A stretch of DNA of 64,000 nucleotides from Burkholderia sp. 4M9327F10. Lineage in GTDB: Bacteria; Pseudomonadota; Gammaproteobacteria; Burkholderiales; Burkholderiaceae. Location of the stretch: contig NZ_SCNV01000007.1 of assembly GCF_005503145.1 (NCBI RefSeq), forward strand, positions 124,001 through 188,000. Reading direction: 5' to 3'. Below are positions 16,144 through 26,205 of the stretch, piece after piece (position 1 is the stretch's first letter; each line of letters begins with the position of its first letter). A model generated the notes under the pieces. It was given only the letters and a program-made list of their open reading frames with translations. It did no database searches and had not been told where the DNA came from. Position numbers and translations under genes: made by a program.

Positions 16144-17262
16144 CTACTGTGTGCTTGCCGCCAGGGTATGGCTGAAGAAGTCGAGCGCCGCGTCGCTGGC
16201 TTGCATATGGATGGCGTCGCGGTCGACTCCCGGCGGGTCCTGGCAAATTCTCGCCAGCTGTTCGACCACGGCCGGCACACAGGTGTCGATAAAGGTGTAA
16301 TGCGTCGCGCCCGGCAGCAAGGCGACCTTGGCGTTGGGCAGGAAGCCCGCTACGCGCTGGAGGTTGGTCGCAACCGGCACGGTCACATCATTGGTGCCGG
16401 CCAGTAGCGACACCGGAATGTCGACTCCCGCAAAGGATGCCTGGTTAAAGGCCTCGCCCAACGCGGGCGCAATCGCGAAGACGGCCTTGATACGCGTGTC
16501 GCGGTAGGAAGCGCCTGAGTGCGACATGGACGCTAACATTGGCGGCGAAGGCTGGCTTGGCGCGGTCGCACCGCCCTGAAGACGCTGCATCTCGGGCGGG
16601 TGGCAGATCGCGTCCGCAGAGGGTGAAGCGCAGAAGTTAAGGAATCCTTGAAGATTGGTGCGCGCACCCGCCAGTTCGAGCACGGTGTAGCCGCCGAGCG
16701 AAAAGCCCGCCGCGCCGATGCGCGCGGTGTCGATCCGCTTGCCCAGCAGCGGATCGGCGAGCAGGCCGTCGAGCACTTCGCTTTGGTCGGTGGCACGCTC
16801 CCACCAGAGCATGAATCCATCACGCGTCAGCGGTTCTAGCGAATTGTTGCCCGGGTGATTGACGCCGGCCACGATATAGCCATGCGCGGCGAGCGCGGAG
16901 GCCAACCAGTCGAGGCTGGCCGCAGTACCGCCGGTGCCGTGCGACAACAGCACCAGCGGATAGGTCGCGTGCGCGGCCGACAGCGGGGCGTCGTTCGCGA
17001 GTGCATGTCCGAGGAAGAGCGGTTCACCGCGCTCGTCGATGGTATGCGCTGCTTCGGGTACGTCGGCATCCACGGGGTACCAGATGTTCGTGACCAGTGC
17101 CTCGGTTTGCGCTCCGCGCCAGTTGCGCGCGACGGCGGGATGAAAAACCCGCATGGCCGCGCCCACATGGTACGGTGCCGGACCGTCGTTGTCCGCGGCT
17201 ATGGCCGTGGCGGTCCAGCACGCGGCGATGAGTACGGCGGCGTTCAAGTAGCGACGAAGCAT
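16144..17262 (-). CDS. secreted alpha/beta hydrolase, dienelactone hydrolase / PAF-acetylhydrolase type
   Basis: A 372-residue hydrolase with a signal peptide (hydrophobic segment ending ATAIA) and an alpha/beta fold. LVLLSHGTGGTAASLDWLA is the oxyanion-hole region, GFSLGGYTVLELAG carries the nucleophilic Ser, and GATHYTFID the likely catalytic His; NDVTVPV holds the probable acid. The predicted location is the periplasm or outside. The start is 2 bases after the stop of the AraC-type regulator gene, so both are co-transcribed. The substrate is unknown. Confidence 0.8.
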   Translation of the reverse strand: MLRRYLNAAVLIAACWTATAIAADNDGPAPYHVGAAMRVFHPAVARNWRGAQTEALVTNIWYPVDADVPEAAHTIDERGEPLFLGHALANDAPLSAAHATYPLVLLSHGTGGTAASLDWLASALAAHGYIVAGVNHPGNNSLEPLTRDGFMLWWERATDQSEVLDGLLADPLLGKRIDTARIGAAGFSLGGYTVLELAGARTNLQGFLNFCASPSADAICHPPEMQRLQGGATAPSQPSPPMLASMSHSGASYRDTRIKAVFAIAPALGEAFNQASFAGVDIPVSLLAGTNDVTVPVATNLQRVAGFLPNAKVALLPGATHYTFIDTCVPAVVEQLARICQDPPGVDRDAIHMQASDAALDFFSHTLAASTQ

Positions 17263-17264
17263 GT

Positions 17265-18140
17265 TTAGTCCTTGCGAACGGGAATCAGCAGATCGGTGAC
17301 GTATTCGGGTTGACGCCGGGGCGCAGGGCGGCTGCGGTAGAACTCAAGAGCCGGCCGGTCAGCCGGCTCGTAGCCGCTTTGCGGCAGCCAGCCACCGAAG
17401 AGCGCCTGAAACGTCGGCGCAATCAGCGCGTAGGGGCCGACCAGCCGGTGCGACGCATACAGGCCGCCCTCGATCCGCACGGTCTCAAGTGCACTGGCTA
17501 CCGGCATGTCGGCGCTTCGGACGATGGCCGCCAGGTAACGAAAGCTGCCGTGCTCTTCCGGGTCCCCCGAACATATGCCGATCGCGCCCTGCGCCAGCGC
17601 TTCACTCGAGGTGCAACCCAGCAACTGCCACAACGTCCTGAAGGTCTGGCTGATGGTGGCGGTGGGCCCGTCGTGACGAAGACAAAGCACCTCGATAGGA
17701 GCGAGTTCGACCATCTCGACGCACGGCAAATTGGCGCCGGTTGCCGCGGGCGCGGCTTCTGCGATTCGTGGTCCGCTTGCGTGGGGCGCGCTCAGGCGCC
17801 GTTGCCGCATCTGGAAGGTGCTTGGGCTGACGCCGGCAAAGCCACGAAACGCCCTCGCGAACGCCTGCGGACTCTCGTAGCCCACTTTGCCTGCCACCGT
17901 GGTGACCGAATCGCCCGCGACTGTCAGACGATGAGCCGCCTGGGCGAGCCGCACGCGCTGCACGGTTTCGACGATGCTCTCGCCGGTCAGCGCGCGGTAG
18001 ATACGGTGGAAGTGAAACGGCGACAGGTGCGCGACCGCGGCGAGGCTTTCCACGGTGTGGGGCGCGCTCGGGTCGGCGAGGATCGCCTCGATGACCCGGG
18101 CGATCCGGCGATGGTAGTCACGTTCTGTGCTGGGCTTCAT
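17265..18140 (-). CDS. AraC-family regulator with GyrI-like effector domain
   Basis: A 291-residue regulator with an unusual order for AraC proteins: DNA-binding domain first (about residues 8-108, with two helix-turn-helix units; the signature GYESPQAFARAFRGFAGVSPS ends it), then a C-terminal GyrI-like/SbmC ligand domain (about 135-290) that in Rob and similar proteins binds drugs or small molecules. ATG 18140 is chosen because upstream codons lack similarity. It precedes the secreted hydrolase gene in the same operon, suggesting control of that hydrolase in response to a small molecule. Confidence 0.85.
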   Translation of the reverse strand: MKPSTERDYHRRIARVIEAILADPSAPHTVESLAAVAHLSPFHFHRIYRALTGESIVETVQRVRLAQAAHRLTVAGDSVTTVAGKVGYESPQAFARAFRGFAGVSPSTFQMRQRRLSAPHASGPRIAEAAPAATGANLPCVEMVELAPIEVLCLRHDGPTATISQTFRTLWQLLGCTSSEALAQGAIGICSGDPEEHGSFRYLAAIVRSADMPVASALETVRIEGGLYASHRLVGPYALIAPTFQALFGGWLPQSGYEPADRPALEFYRSRPAPRRQPEYVTDLLIPVRKD

Positions 18141-18519
18141 GATGCCGTAGCATAGTCCGTTAGCCGAAGCACGGCGGTGCAGAGCTTGCTGATTTTTAGC
18201 TGCGCCGGCCAATGCCGCGAGCGGTGCTTACGTGCCGCTTATGTGCCACTCATGTGCCACTCCAGCGCTGGTTGGGCGAGGTGCAACTGCATGGGCAGTG
18301 CCACCGCACGGACCGGCACGCCGAGTTGTCCACATAAACTGTTACCAAGGCTGTGGACAATTCCCGGGCAAACCATGCAAGTGGCTGAAACGATTGAATT
18401 TGTGCGGTGCGCGACGGGAACGTGCATTTACACGCCTGCAGACCCGGGACCCGCAGCTACGGATTAAGTAACCACTGGCTCGCAACGCGTAGGGGGCGTC
18501 ACCCCGCTAACGTTTGCGC
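18141..18519. other. 379-bp intergenic region without a gene
   Basis: No ORF with recognisable content on either strand. It holds the repeated ATGTGCCACTC (18240-18260) and a pair of inverted TTGTCCACA motifs described separately. It separates the AraC-type regulator gene from the ArsC-like gene, both on the minus strand. Confidence 0.5.
18326..18360. repeat. inverted pair of TTGTCCACA motifs (DnaA-box-like)
   Basis: TTGTCCACA at 18326-18334 and its exact complement TGTGGACAA at 18352-18360, 17 bases apart. Each is one base off the classical DnaA box TTATCCACA and identical to the box used in high-GC actinobacteria. It could also be an operator for an unknown dimeric regulator. Confidence 0.5.
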
Positions 18520-19059
18520 TCAACCTGGACAGACGGCGCCGCTGTCCTGAGCCGCGCACTCCACGCCGGGTGCAGCCGGGACCGCAGGGGCCGCCGGCAA
18601 GGCATAACGCGGCAGCTCCATGAACAGCGTCACCCGGCGCACGATCTGCCAGAAGACCTTTTCGAACGAGCGGGCGCGCTCCTCCGGGGTCATGCCTTCC
18701 GCGAGCGGATCGGCAAACTCCCAGTTGACGAACAGCGGGGCGCCCGGGAACGCGGGCGCGTGATACTCGGATACCCGCTCGTCCAAGGCGACGATCAGGT
18801 CCATGCGCGGCGCCCATTCGCCGGTAAACTCAAGCCAGCTCTTGGGGTTGAGCAGGCCCAGCTCGGAGATGCCGGGGCGCAGTTGCGCGATCGCCTGCGC
18901 GTGGACCCGTCCGGCTGGCTCGGCACCCGCACTGAATACTTCAAACCGGTGGCCTGCCAGCTCGCGCAGCAAGGCTTCGGCAATGATGCTGCGTGCTGAA
19001 TTCTCAAGGCAGAGAAACAGCACTTTGATTTTGGTGGTCACGCGCTTGCCCCGTTGCAT
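18520..19059 (-). CDS. ArsC-like low-molecular-weight protein tyrosine phosphatase
   Basis: A 179-residue cytoplasmic protein of the LMW-PTPase/arsenate reductase fold. The P-loop is LFLCLENSARS, keeping the CX5R signature (Cys nucleophile, Arg). True ArsC of this class reads CTGNSCRS and uses a second and third Cys in a relay; here the P-loop Cys is replaced, so arsenate reduction by that mechanism is doubtful and phosphatase activity is likelier. The C-terminus is Ala/Pro-rich with two cysteines. A GTG at 19041 is an alternative start. It lies 72 bp downstream of an OmpR-type regulator gene on the same strand. Confidence 0.75.
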   Translation of the reverse strand: MQRGKRVTTKIKVLFLCLENSARSIIAEALLRELAGHRFEVFSAGAEPAGRVHAQAIAQLRPGISELGLLNPKSWLEFTGEWAPRMDLIVALDERVSEYHAPAFPGAPLFVNWEFADPLAEGMTPEERARSFEKVFWQIVRRVTLFMELPRYALPAAPAVPAAPGVECAAQDSGAVCPG

Positions 19060-19131
19060 GTATTTTCATTGTGCCCTGGATTCTGCCGATCCAGTCTTGC
19101 ACTTGCGTGACAGCGCCGTGGTGCAGACAAC

Positions 19132-19872
19132 CTAGACCATTGCGGACGGTTGCGCCTGCGCATGGTGCTCGCCGTCGGGCACGAAAACATAGCCACGGCC
19201 ACGCACCGTCTGGATCAGGCGCGGCGCGGACGGATTGGCTTCGAGGATCTGCCGCAGACGCCAGACCTGCACGTCGACACCGCGATCGGTATGCTCGCCT
19301 TCCGGGCCGTACAGCAGGCCGATCAACCGCTCGCGGGTCAGGGTGCGCATCGCGTGATTGACGAACACCTTGAGCAGGGCGAATTCGGTGGCGGACAGGA
19401 TGATCGAGCGGTTGTCCGCGCTCAGGGTGCGCGACTGGAAGTCCAGCGCGAAGCGGCCGAAGCGGAACGGCAGGCGTTGCTCGGGCGCGGCCGGCGCGGG
19501 CAACGCGCGGCGGCGTCGCAAGATCGCTTCAACCCGTGCAATCAGCTCGCGCGGGTTGAACGGCTTGCTGATGTAGTCGTCAGCGCCCATTTCCAGCCCG
19601 ATGATGCGGTCCACGTCGTCGTTGCGGCCAGTCAGCATGACCACCGGAATATCGTCGCCGCAGGCGCGCAGCCGCCCAAGGGCTGTGAGTCCGTCGATAC
19701 CCGGCATCAGCACGTCCAGCACGATCGCGTCCGGCCGCTCGCGTTCGAGCTGCTCCGGCAGCATGCCTGCGTCATGCAAGGCGGTGACCTTGATACCTTG
19801 GCGTCCCATGTATTCACACAGGAGGCTGCGCAGTTCCAGGTCGTCGTCGACGAGAAGGATTCGAGTGGTCAT
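19132..19872 (-). CDS. OmpR-family response regulator (orphan)
   Basis: A 246-residue two-component regulator. The receiver (residues 1-115) has the acidic pair in LLVDDDLE, the phospho-acceptor Asp in AIVLDVLMPG, the Thr in VVMLTGR and Lys in ISKPFNPREL. The C-terminal winged helix (about 145-240) ends TVRGRGYVFVPDG, standard for OmpR/PhoB. No histidine kinase gene is next to it, so its partner is elsewhere. The ArsC-like gene lies downstream on the same strand. Confidence 0.9.
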   Translation of the reverse strand: MTTRILLVDDDLELRSLLCEYMGRQGIKVTALHDAGMLPEQLERERPDAIVLDVLMPGIDGLTALGRLRACGDDIPVVMLTGRNDDVDRIIGLEMGADDYISKPFNPRELIARVEAILRRRRALPAPAAPEQRLPFRFGRFALDFQSRTLSADNRSIILSATEFALLKVFVNHAMRTLTRERLIGLLYGPEGEHTDRGVDVQVWRLRQILEANPSAPRLIQTVRGRGYVFVPDGEHHAQAQPSAMV

Positions 19873-20197
19873 GGCGTCCCGATTCAGGCGAGGAACGGAT
19901 GGCTCATGCAGATCGACGGCCGCGCCGCGGCGGCGCAGCGTGCTGCTCTGCGGTGGACTTCATCCGTGTTGGCTTATGGTTATCAGGCAGTTGCAAAACA
20001 TCGATCCTGTGCGGCGCTCCGATGTTGGGGGAGACGCCGGCAGGATCCGTTGCATCCGCCTTTGAGTGCTTTAACGGGGTAGCGCGGCAAAATCCGTTGC
20101 TATGGACGGAATTTTTTTGTGCGTGCCGGGTAGCGGCCGCAGCGGGGGCAAATGATCCGTCTTTCTAACAAAATGCTTTCGTCAAAGGCGCAGATAT
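19873..20197. other. 325-bp intergenic region without a gene
   Basis: No supported gene on either strand. It presumably contains the promoter of the response regulator gene (minus strand) and the end of the LysR transcript. I see no clear terminator or operator. Confidence 0.4.
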
Positions 20198-21115
20198 TCA
20201 ACCCACACCTTGGGACTCCAAACCATCCTTGCCCAGAATGAAATCCACCAGGGCGCGCAGCGGGCGCGGCATGTGGGAGCGGCTCGGATAGTAGAGGAAT
20301 GGTCCGCTGAAAGACTGCCACCAGCCGTCGAGGATCGGCACCAGCTTGCCGCTTTCGATTGCCGGCCTCAAAAACTCGTCGAAGGTGTAGACGATGCCGA
20401 GTCCGTCGATGGCGGCGCCGCGCTCCAGTTCGATCACCGAGGCGATCATGGGGCCATTCGGCTCGATCCGCACCACTTCGTCGCCGCGTCTGAATTCCCA
20501 GGTTGCCAGCACGCCGCTGTCGAAGCGATGGCCGATACACGCATGGTCGACCAGTTCGCGGGGATGCTGCGGCGTGCCGCGTGTCGCGAGGTAAGACGGC
20601 GCCGCGGCGGCGATGAAGTGCTGCACGCGCGGGCCAATCGGCACAGCGATCATGTCGCGCTCGAGACGCTCGTCGTAGCGAATGCCGGCGTCGAAACCGG
20701 CCGCGAGGATATCGATAAAGGTGTCGTTGGTGCCGACATCAACGGTGATGCCAGGATGCGCGGCGAGAAAACGCGAGAGCAGGGTGGGCAGGATCTCCCG
20801 TGCCGCGATCGACGGCACGTTCAGGCGCAGCGTGCCTGTAGGACTTTCGCGAAACAGGTTGACGGCATCGAGCGCCGTGGCGATTTCGCCGAAGGCCGGC
20901 GCCAGCCGCTCGAACAGGCGTTGCCCCGCTTCAGTGGGGGTGACGCTGCGGGTTGTGCGGTTGAGCAGACGCACGCCCAGTTGCTGCTCCAGCCGGCGAA
21001 TCGCCTCGCTGAGCGACGATGCCGAGACGCCGCGGGTTGTCGCGGCATGCCGGAAGCCGCGTGCCTGAGTGACGGCGACGAAGGCTTTCAGATCGGAAAG
21101 GTCAGGTTCCTGCAT
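20198..21115 (-). CDS. LysR-family transcriptional regulator
   Basis: A 305-residue regulator. The N-terminal helix-turn-helix reads [51 protein letters not shown], diagnostic for the YafC/DmlR branch (written here by position: residues 8-58). The effector domain begins near residue 90 ([17 protein letters not shown]). It is divergent from an aldo/keto reductase gene with 112 bp between, the usual arrangement for a LysR activator and its target. Confidence 0.9.
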   Translation of the reverse strand: MQEPDLSDLKAFVAVTQARGFRHAATTRGVSASSLSEAIRRLEQQLGVRLLNRTTRSVTPTEAGQRLFERLAPAFGEIATALDAVNLFRESPTGTLRLNVPSIAAREILPTLLSRFLAAHPGITVDVGTNDTFIDILAAGFDAGIRYDERLERDMIAVPIGPRVQHFIAAAAPSYLATRGTPQHPRELVDHACIGHRFDSGVLATWEFRRGDEVVRIEPNGPMIASVIELERGAAIDGLGIVYTFDEFLRPAIESGKLVPILDGWWQSFSGPFLYYPSRSHMPRPLRALVDFILGKDGLESQGVG

Positions 21116-21227
21116 TGTTCGCTTTTCCGCACAGGCTATTCGAATTGAGATGGATTATCGCACGCAGCATTTGAGCCGATACTTCGGGTCAAGCGCCTCA
21201 CATGCGGCGCACCTACCGAGGACGATC

Positions 21228-22250
<1,023 letters not shown>

Positions 22251-22283
22251 GTTGCGCTGATCTGTATTTCCAGCAGGACGCGG

Positions 22284-22328
22284 GCCGCCCGGCAGAACAG
22301 ACTTTGTTCTGCCGGGCGGCCTTTGTTT
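22284..22328 (+). terminator. Rho-independent terminator after the aldo/keto reductase
   Basis: A 16-bp perfect stem (GCCGCCCGGCAGAACA with its complement at 22305-22320), loop GACTT, then CTTTGTTT. One of the strongest terminators in the window. Confidence 0.9.
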
Positions 22329-22368
22329 CCTGGAGATCTGCTGCTGCGACGTCTGAGTACGATCACAA

Positions 22369-22385
22369 ATATCATAACGTGATAT
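22369..22385. promoter_or_regulatory. putative MarR operator
   Basis: ATATCA-TAACG-TGATAT, a 6-bp inverted repeat with a 5-base centre, 33 bases ahead of the MarR start. The size and position fit autoregulation by a MarR dimer. Confidence 0.5.
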
Positions 22386-22418
22386 AGTTTGATTTTGGAC
22401 TGTTCCAGCAGGGCTCCG

Positions 22419-22835
22419 ATGAAAACACTCAAACGTGGTTTGACGAAGACGGATTTCGAGCAACTGTCCGAGTTTCGCTACCAGATGCGACGCTTCGAGC
22501 GCTTCTCCGAGCAGGCCGCGCAGGGTGAGGGCATCACGCCTTTGCAGTATTTGCTGCTGCTGCATATCAAGGGATATCCGGAGCGCGAGTGGGCAACCAT
22601 TGGCGAGCTCGCCGAACGGCTCCAGGCGCAGCACCACGGGGTGGTCGCACTGGTGTCCCGGTGTGAGGCACTGGATCTCGTCCAGCGCAGGATCAGTGAC
22701 GTCGATCGCCGCCAGGTCGAGGTGCATCTGCTCAAAGCGGGCGAGCAGGTGCTCTTGCGCCTCGCCGAAATGCATCGTGCCGAATTGAAGTCTCTCGAAG
22801 GCGCGTTTAACGTTCCCCGGATCGATCTCGAGTAA
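22419..22835 (+). CDS. MarR-family transcriptional regulator
   Basis: A 138-residue winged helix-turn-helix protein. The DNA-binding region spans roughly residues 35-105, with ITPLQYLLLLHIKGYP, ATIGELAERLQAQHHGVVALVSRCEALDLVQR (positions 57-88) and the wing RRISDVDRRQVEVHL. MarR proteins usually repress and release DNA on binding a small phenolic or an oxidant. The CLC channel gene begins 2 bases after its stop, so the pair is one operon and the regulator probably controls the channel. Confidence 0.85.
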   Translation: MKTLKRGLTKTDFEQLSEFRYQMRRFERFSEQAAQGEGITPLQYLLLLHIKGYPEREWATIGELAERLQAQHHGVVALVSRCEALDLVQRRISDVDRRQVEVHLLKAGEQVLLRLAEMHRAELKSLEGAFNVPRIDLE

Positions 22836-22837
22836 CC

Positions 22838-24637
22838 ATGAACCACGATACGCATAAGCGCGACTTCTCAGCCAACGCGCGGCTTCCTGGCATTGCCTTG
22901 CTCGCTGCGGGGATTGGCGCGCTCAGCACGCTCGCAGCGTTCGTGCTGCTCAGCCTGATTCATCTGTTCACGAACCTGTTTTTCTTTGGCTCGTTTTCTT
23001 TCGCGGATCGCTCGCCGGCACTGAACACACTCGGCGGCTGGGTGATCCTGATACCGGTAGCAGGTGGATTGATCGTGGGTCTGATGGCTCGCTACGGTTC
23101 GGAGAAAATCCGCGGTCATGGTATCCCGGAGGCGATCGAAGCCATCCTGTTCGGCAAGAGCCGCATGTCGCCTAAAGTGGCGATTCTCAAGCCGCTCTCG
23201 TCGGGTATTGTGATTGGCAGTGGCGGGCCGTTCGGTGCGGAAGGCCCTATCATCATGACAGGTGGCGCGCTCGGTTCACTGATCGCGCAGTGCGTGAAGC
23301 TCACCTCGGCGGAACGCAAGACGCTGCTGGTCGCCGGTGCGGCTGCGGGCATGACGGCAGTCTTCGGCACCCCTGTGGCCGCCGTGCTGCTCGCGGTGGA
23401 ACTGCTGTTGTTCGAATGGCGGCCGCGCAGCTTCCTGCCCGTAGCGTTGGCCTGTGCGGTTGCGGGCTTTGCGCGTGCGGCCTTCTTCGGCGCCGGTCCG
23501 CTGTTTCCGCTCGAAACGGCGCCGCCTGATGCGCTCTCGCTTGTCTCTTGCGTGATTGCCGGTCTGCTGAGCGGCGCACTGGCTTCCGGCTTGTCTGCCG
23601 CCTTGTATAAGACCGAAGATCTGTTCGGCAAGCTTCCCGTCCACTGGATGTGGTGGCCAGCGCTTGGCGGTCTTGTCGTGGGGATTGGCGGGTTTATGGA
23701 ACCGCGTGCGCTGGGCGTTGGGTACGACGTGATCGGCGACCTGCTGCACCAGCATATCCTGCTACAGGCCGCGGCTGCGATCCTGATAGTGAAAGCGATT
23801 ATCTGGGTGGTCGCGCTAGGCTCCGGCACGTCGGGCGGGGTGCTTGCTCCACTGCTGATGTTGGGGGCGGGTCTTGGCACCGTGCTCAGTCACGTCCTGC
23901 CAGGCGGTGAACCGGCGCTGTGGCCGCTCGTTTGTATGGCAGCAACGCTGGGTGCGACCCTCGGCGCGCCGCTTACGGCAATCGTCTTTGCATTTGGCCT
24001 GACGCACGACAGCAACGCGCTGCTGCCGCTTCTTGCCGCTACGCTGGTGGCGCACGGCTTTGCGACCGTGGTCATGCGCCGTTCCATCATGACGGAGAAG
24101 ATTGCCCGTCGCGGGTATCACATCTACCGTGAATACGGCGTCGATCCGCTCGAGCGACACTACGTGGACGAGGTGATGTCGCGTTCCGTCGAGACCATCG
24201 ACGCCAACCTGTCGGTGAGCGAGGCGCTGACGACCTTCTTTGGCTCGACGCAAACGCACCGGGCCTATCCGGTGGTCAGAGACGGCGTGGTGATTGGCGT
24301 GATTGATCGCGCGGCGCTCGAGCGTTTTGGTGGCGAAGGAGTTGCGCCGGCCGCCGACGCGCGCCTGGCTGACGTGCTGAGCGGCAGCGCACCGGTTGTC
24401 GCCTTGTCCGATGAGACCTGCAGGCTGGTCGCCTCGAGGCTCGCGGTCCATGGTCTTGAACGCTTGCCCGTGGTCGCCGACAGGGAAACTTTGCGCCTCG
24501 TGGGGATCGTCTCGCGAAGCGATCTGGTCAAGCCCTCACTCGCGTACTTTGAAGAAGAGCACAAGAGGGAGCGGTTCCGGCGCGTCACGTTTAACCGGAA
24601 TGGGAAGCGCTTTCCACCGGTGCGACGGGCGGGGTAA
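22838..24637 (+). CDS. CLC-family chloride channel/transporter with C-terminal CBS pair
   Basis: A 599-residue protein: CLC membrane domain (about residues 15-420) followed by two CBS domains (about 450-575). Conserved anion-path motifs are GHGIPEAIEA (GSGIP region, with His for Ser), GSGGPFGAEGPII (gating Glu) and SGTSGGVLAP. The CBS pair (VMSRSVETIDANLSV and GLERLPVVAD) probably binds adenine nucleotides and adjusts gating. It is coupled to the MarR gene 2 bases upstream. The role may be chloride/proton exchange in acid or a related anion; the His in the first motif leaves selectivity open. Confidence 0.9.
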   Translation: MNHDTHKRDFSANARLPGIALLAAGIGALSTLAAFVLLSLIHLFTNLFFFGSFSFADRSPALNTLGGWVILIPVAGGLIVGLMARYGSEKIRGHGIPEAIEAILFGKSRMSPKVAILKPLSSGIVIGSGGPFGAEGPIIMTGGALGSLIAQCVKLTSAERKTLLVAGAAAGMTAVFGTPVAAVLLAVELLLFEWRPRSFLPVALACAVAGFARAAFFGAGPLFPLETAPPDALSLVSCVIAGLLSGALASGLSAALYKTEDLFGKLPVHWMWWPALGGLVVGIGGFMEPRALGVGYDVIGDLLHQHILLQAAAAILIVKAIIWVVALGSGTSGGVLAPLLMLGAGLGTVLSHVLPGGEPALWPLVCMAATLGATLGAPLTAIVFAFGLTHDSNALLPLLAATLVAHGFATVVMRRSIMTEKIARRGYHIYREYGVDPLERHYVDEVMSRSVETIDANLSVSEALTTFFGSTQTHRAYPVVRDGVVIGVIDRAALERFGGEGVAPAADARLADVLSGSAPVVALSDETCRLVASRLAVHGLERLPVVADRETLRLVGIVSRSDLVKPSLAYFEEEHKRERFRRVTFNRNGKRFPPVRRAG

Positions 24638-24726
24638 AGAGGGTGATCAGAGGAGGGTGGTAAGCGCGTAGGTCCGCCGTTACCGGTAGACCATCCGCGC
24701 ATGCGGGACGCGCTGGGTGGCGAGGC

Positions 24727-26196
24727 TTACATCAGCACAATATCGTACTGCTCCTGGCTCAAATTCGACTCCACCTGCAACGACACCGGCTTGCCGATGA
24801 AATCGATCAGCATTGCCAGGTGTTGCGATTCCTCTTCGAGGAACAGGTCGATCACCTGCTGCGACGCCACCACGCGGAACTCGCGCGGATTGAACTGGCG
24901 CGATTCACGCAGAATCTCGCGCAGCACGTCGTAGCACACGGTGCGCGCCGTCTTCACCTGACCCTTGCCCTGGCACACCGGGCAAGGCTCGCATAGCACA
25001 TGGGCAAGCGATTCCCGGGTGCGCTTGCGTGTCATCTCCACCAGCCCGAGCTGCGAGAAACCATTCACCGTCACCCGGGTGCGATCGCGTGACAACGCCT
25101 TCTTCAACTCGCCGAGCACCTGGTCGCGATGCTCGGTGTTTTCCATATCGATGAAGTCGATGATGATCACGCCGCCCAGATTGCGCAGCCGCAATTGCCG
25201 CGCGATCGTATGCGCCGCTTCGAGGTTGGTCTTGAAGATCGTATCGTCGAAATTGCGTGCGCCAACATAACCGCCGGTATTGACGTCGATGGTGGTCATC
25301 GCCTCGGTCTGGTCGATCACGAGGTAGCCGCCCGACTTCAGATCGACGCGCCGCGACAAGGCCCGCTGAATCTCCGTCTCAATGTTGTACAGATCGAACA
25401 GCGGCCGCTCGCCGGTGTAGTGATGCAGCTTCGACGACACCGCCGGCGTGAACTCCGTCGCGAAATCGGACAGCATCTGGAAGGTCTCGCGCGAATCGAC
25501 CTGGATGCGCGTGGTCTCGTCATTGACGAAGTCGCGTAGCACGCGTTGCGCCAGATTCAGGTCCTGGTACAGCAGGCTCGTCGGCGGCATGCGCTGGCCC
25601 TGCGAGACGATGGTCGCCCACGTCTTGCGCAGATAGGCGACGTCGCCGGCCAGTTCCTCGCTGGTGGCGTCCTCGGCGATCGTGCGCACGATGTAGCCGC
25701 CTTTCTCGTCGGCAGGCAGCACGGCAGTCAGCCGCGCGCGGATCGCTTCGCGCTCGGCTTCGCTTTCGATCTTCTGCGAAATGCCGATATGCGGTTCCTG
25801 CGGCAGATAGACCAGCGTACGTCCGGCGATGCTCACCTGGGTGGACAGCCGCGCGCCCTTGGTGCCGATCGGGTCTTTGACAACCTGAACCATCAAGGTC
25901 TGGCCTTCGAAGACGATTTTTTCGATCGGCTGATGGGTGGTCTGATGCTGCGGCTCTCCGGCAAGACGTGGATGCCAGATATCGGCGACGTGCAGGAACG
26001 CGGCGCGCTCGAGGCCGATATCGATAAAGGCCGATTGCATGCCCGGCAACACGCGAACCACCTTGCCGAGATAGACGTTGCCGACGCGCCCGCGCGACAG
26101 GGTGCGCTCGACGTGAAGTTCCTGGACGGCGCCTTGCTGGACCAGCGCGACGCGCGTTTCCTGCGGCGTGACATTGATCAGGATTTCTTCATTCAT
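24727..26196 (-). CDS. rng: ribonuclease G
   Basis: A 489-residue endoribonuclease of the RNase E/G family that matures 16S rRNA 5' ends and degrades mRNA. An S1 RNA-binding region (NVYLGKVVRVLPGMQSAFIDIG) is at residues 39-60, the catalytic Asp residues are in MTTIDVNTGGYVG and IIIDFIDME, and the zinc-link CPVCQGKG forms the tetramer contact. The length matches RNase G; the long C-terminal scaffold of RNase E is absent. It begins 9 bases after the maf stop, at the end of a minus-strand housekeeping cluster. Confidence 0.95.
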   Translation of the reverse strand: MNEEILINVTPQETRVALVQQGAVQELHVERTLSRGRVGNVYLGKVVRVLPGMQSAFIDIGLERAAFLHVADIWHPRLAGEPQHQTTHQPIEKIVFEGQTLMVQVVKDPIGTKGARLSTQVSIAGRTLVYLPQEPHIGISQKIESEAEREAIRARLTAVLPADEKGGYIVRTIAEDATSEELAGDVAYLRKTWATIVSQGQRMPPTSLLYQDLNLAQRVLRDFVNDETTRIQVDSRETFQMLSDFATEFTPAVSSKLHHYTGERPLFDLYNIETEIQRALSRRVDLKSGGYLVIDQTEAMTTIDVNTGGYVGARNFDDTIFKTNLEAAHTIARQLRLRNLGGVIIIDFIDMENTEHRDQVLGELKKALSRDRTRVTVNGFSQLGLVEMTRKRTRESLAHVLCEPCPVCQGKGQVKTARTVCYDVLREILRESRQFNPREFRVVASQQVIDLFLEEESQHLAMLIDFIGKPVSLQVESNLSQEQYDIVLM

Positions 26197-26205
26197 GGTG
26201 TTGTT

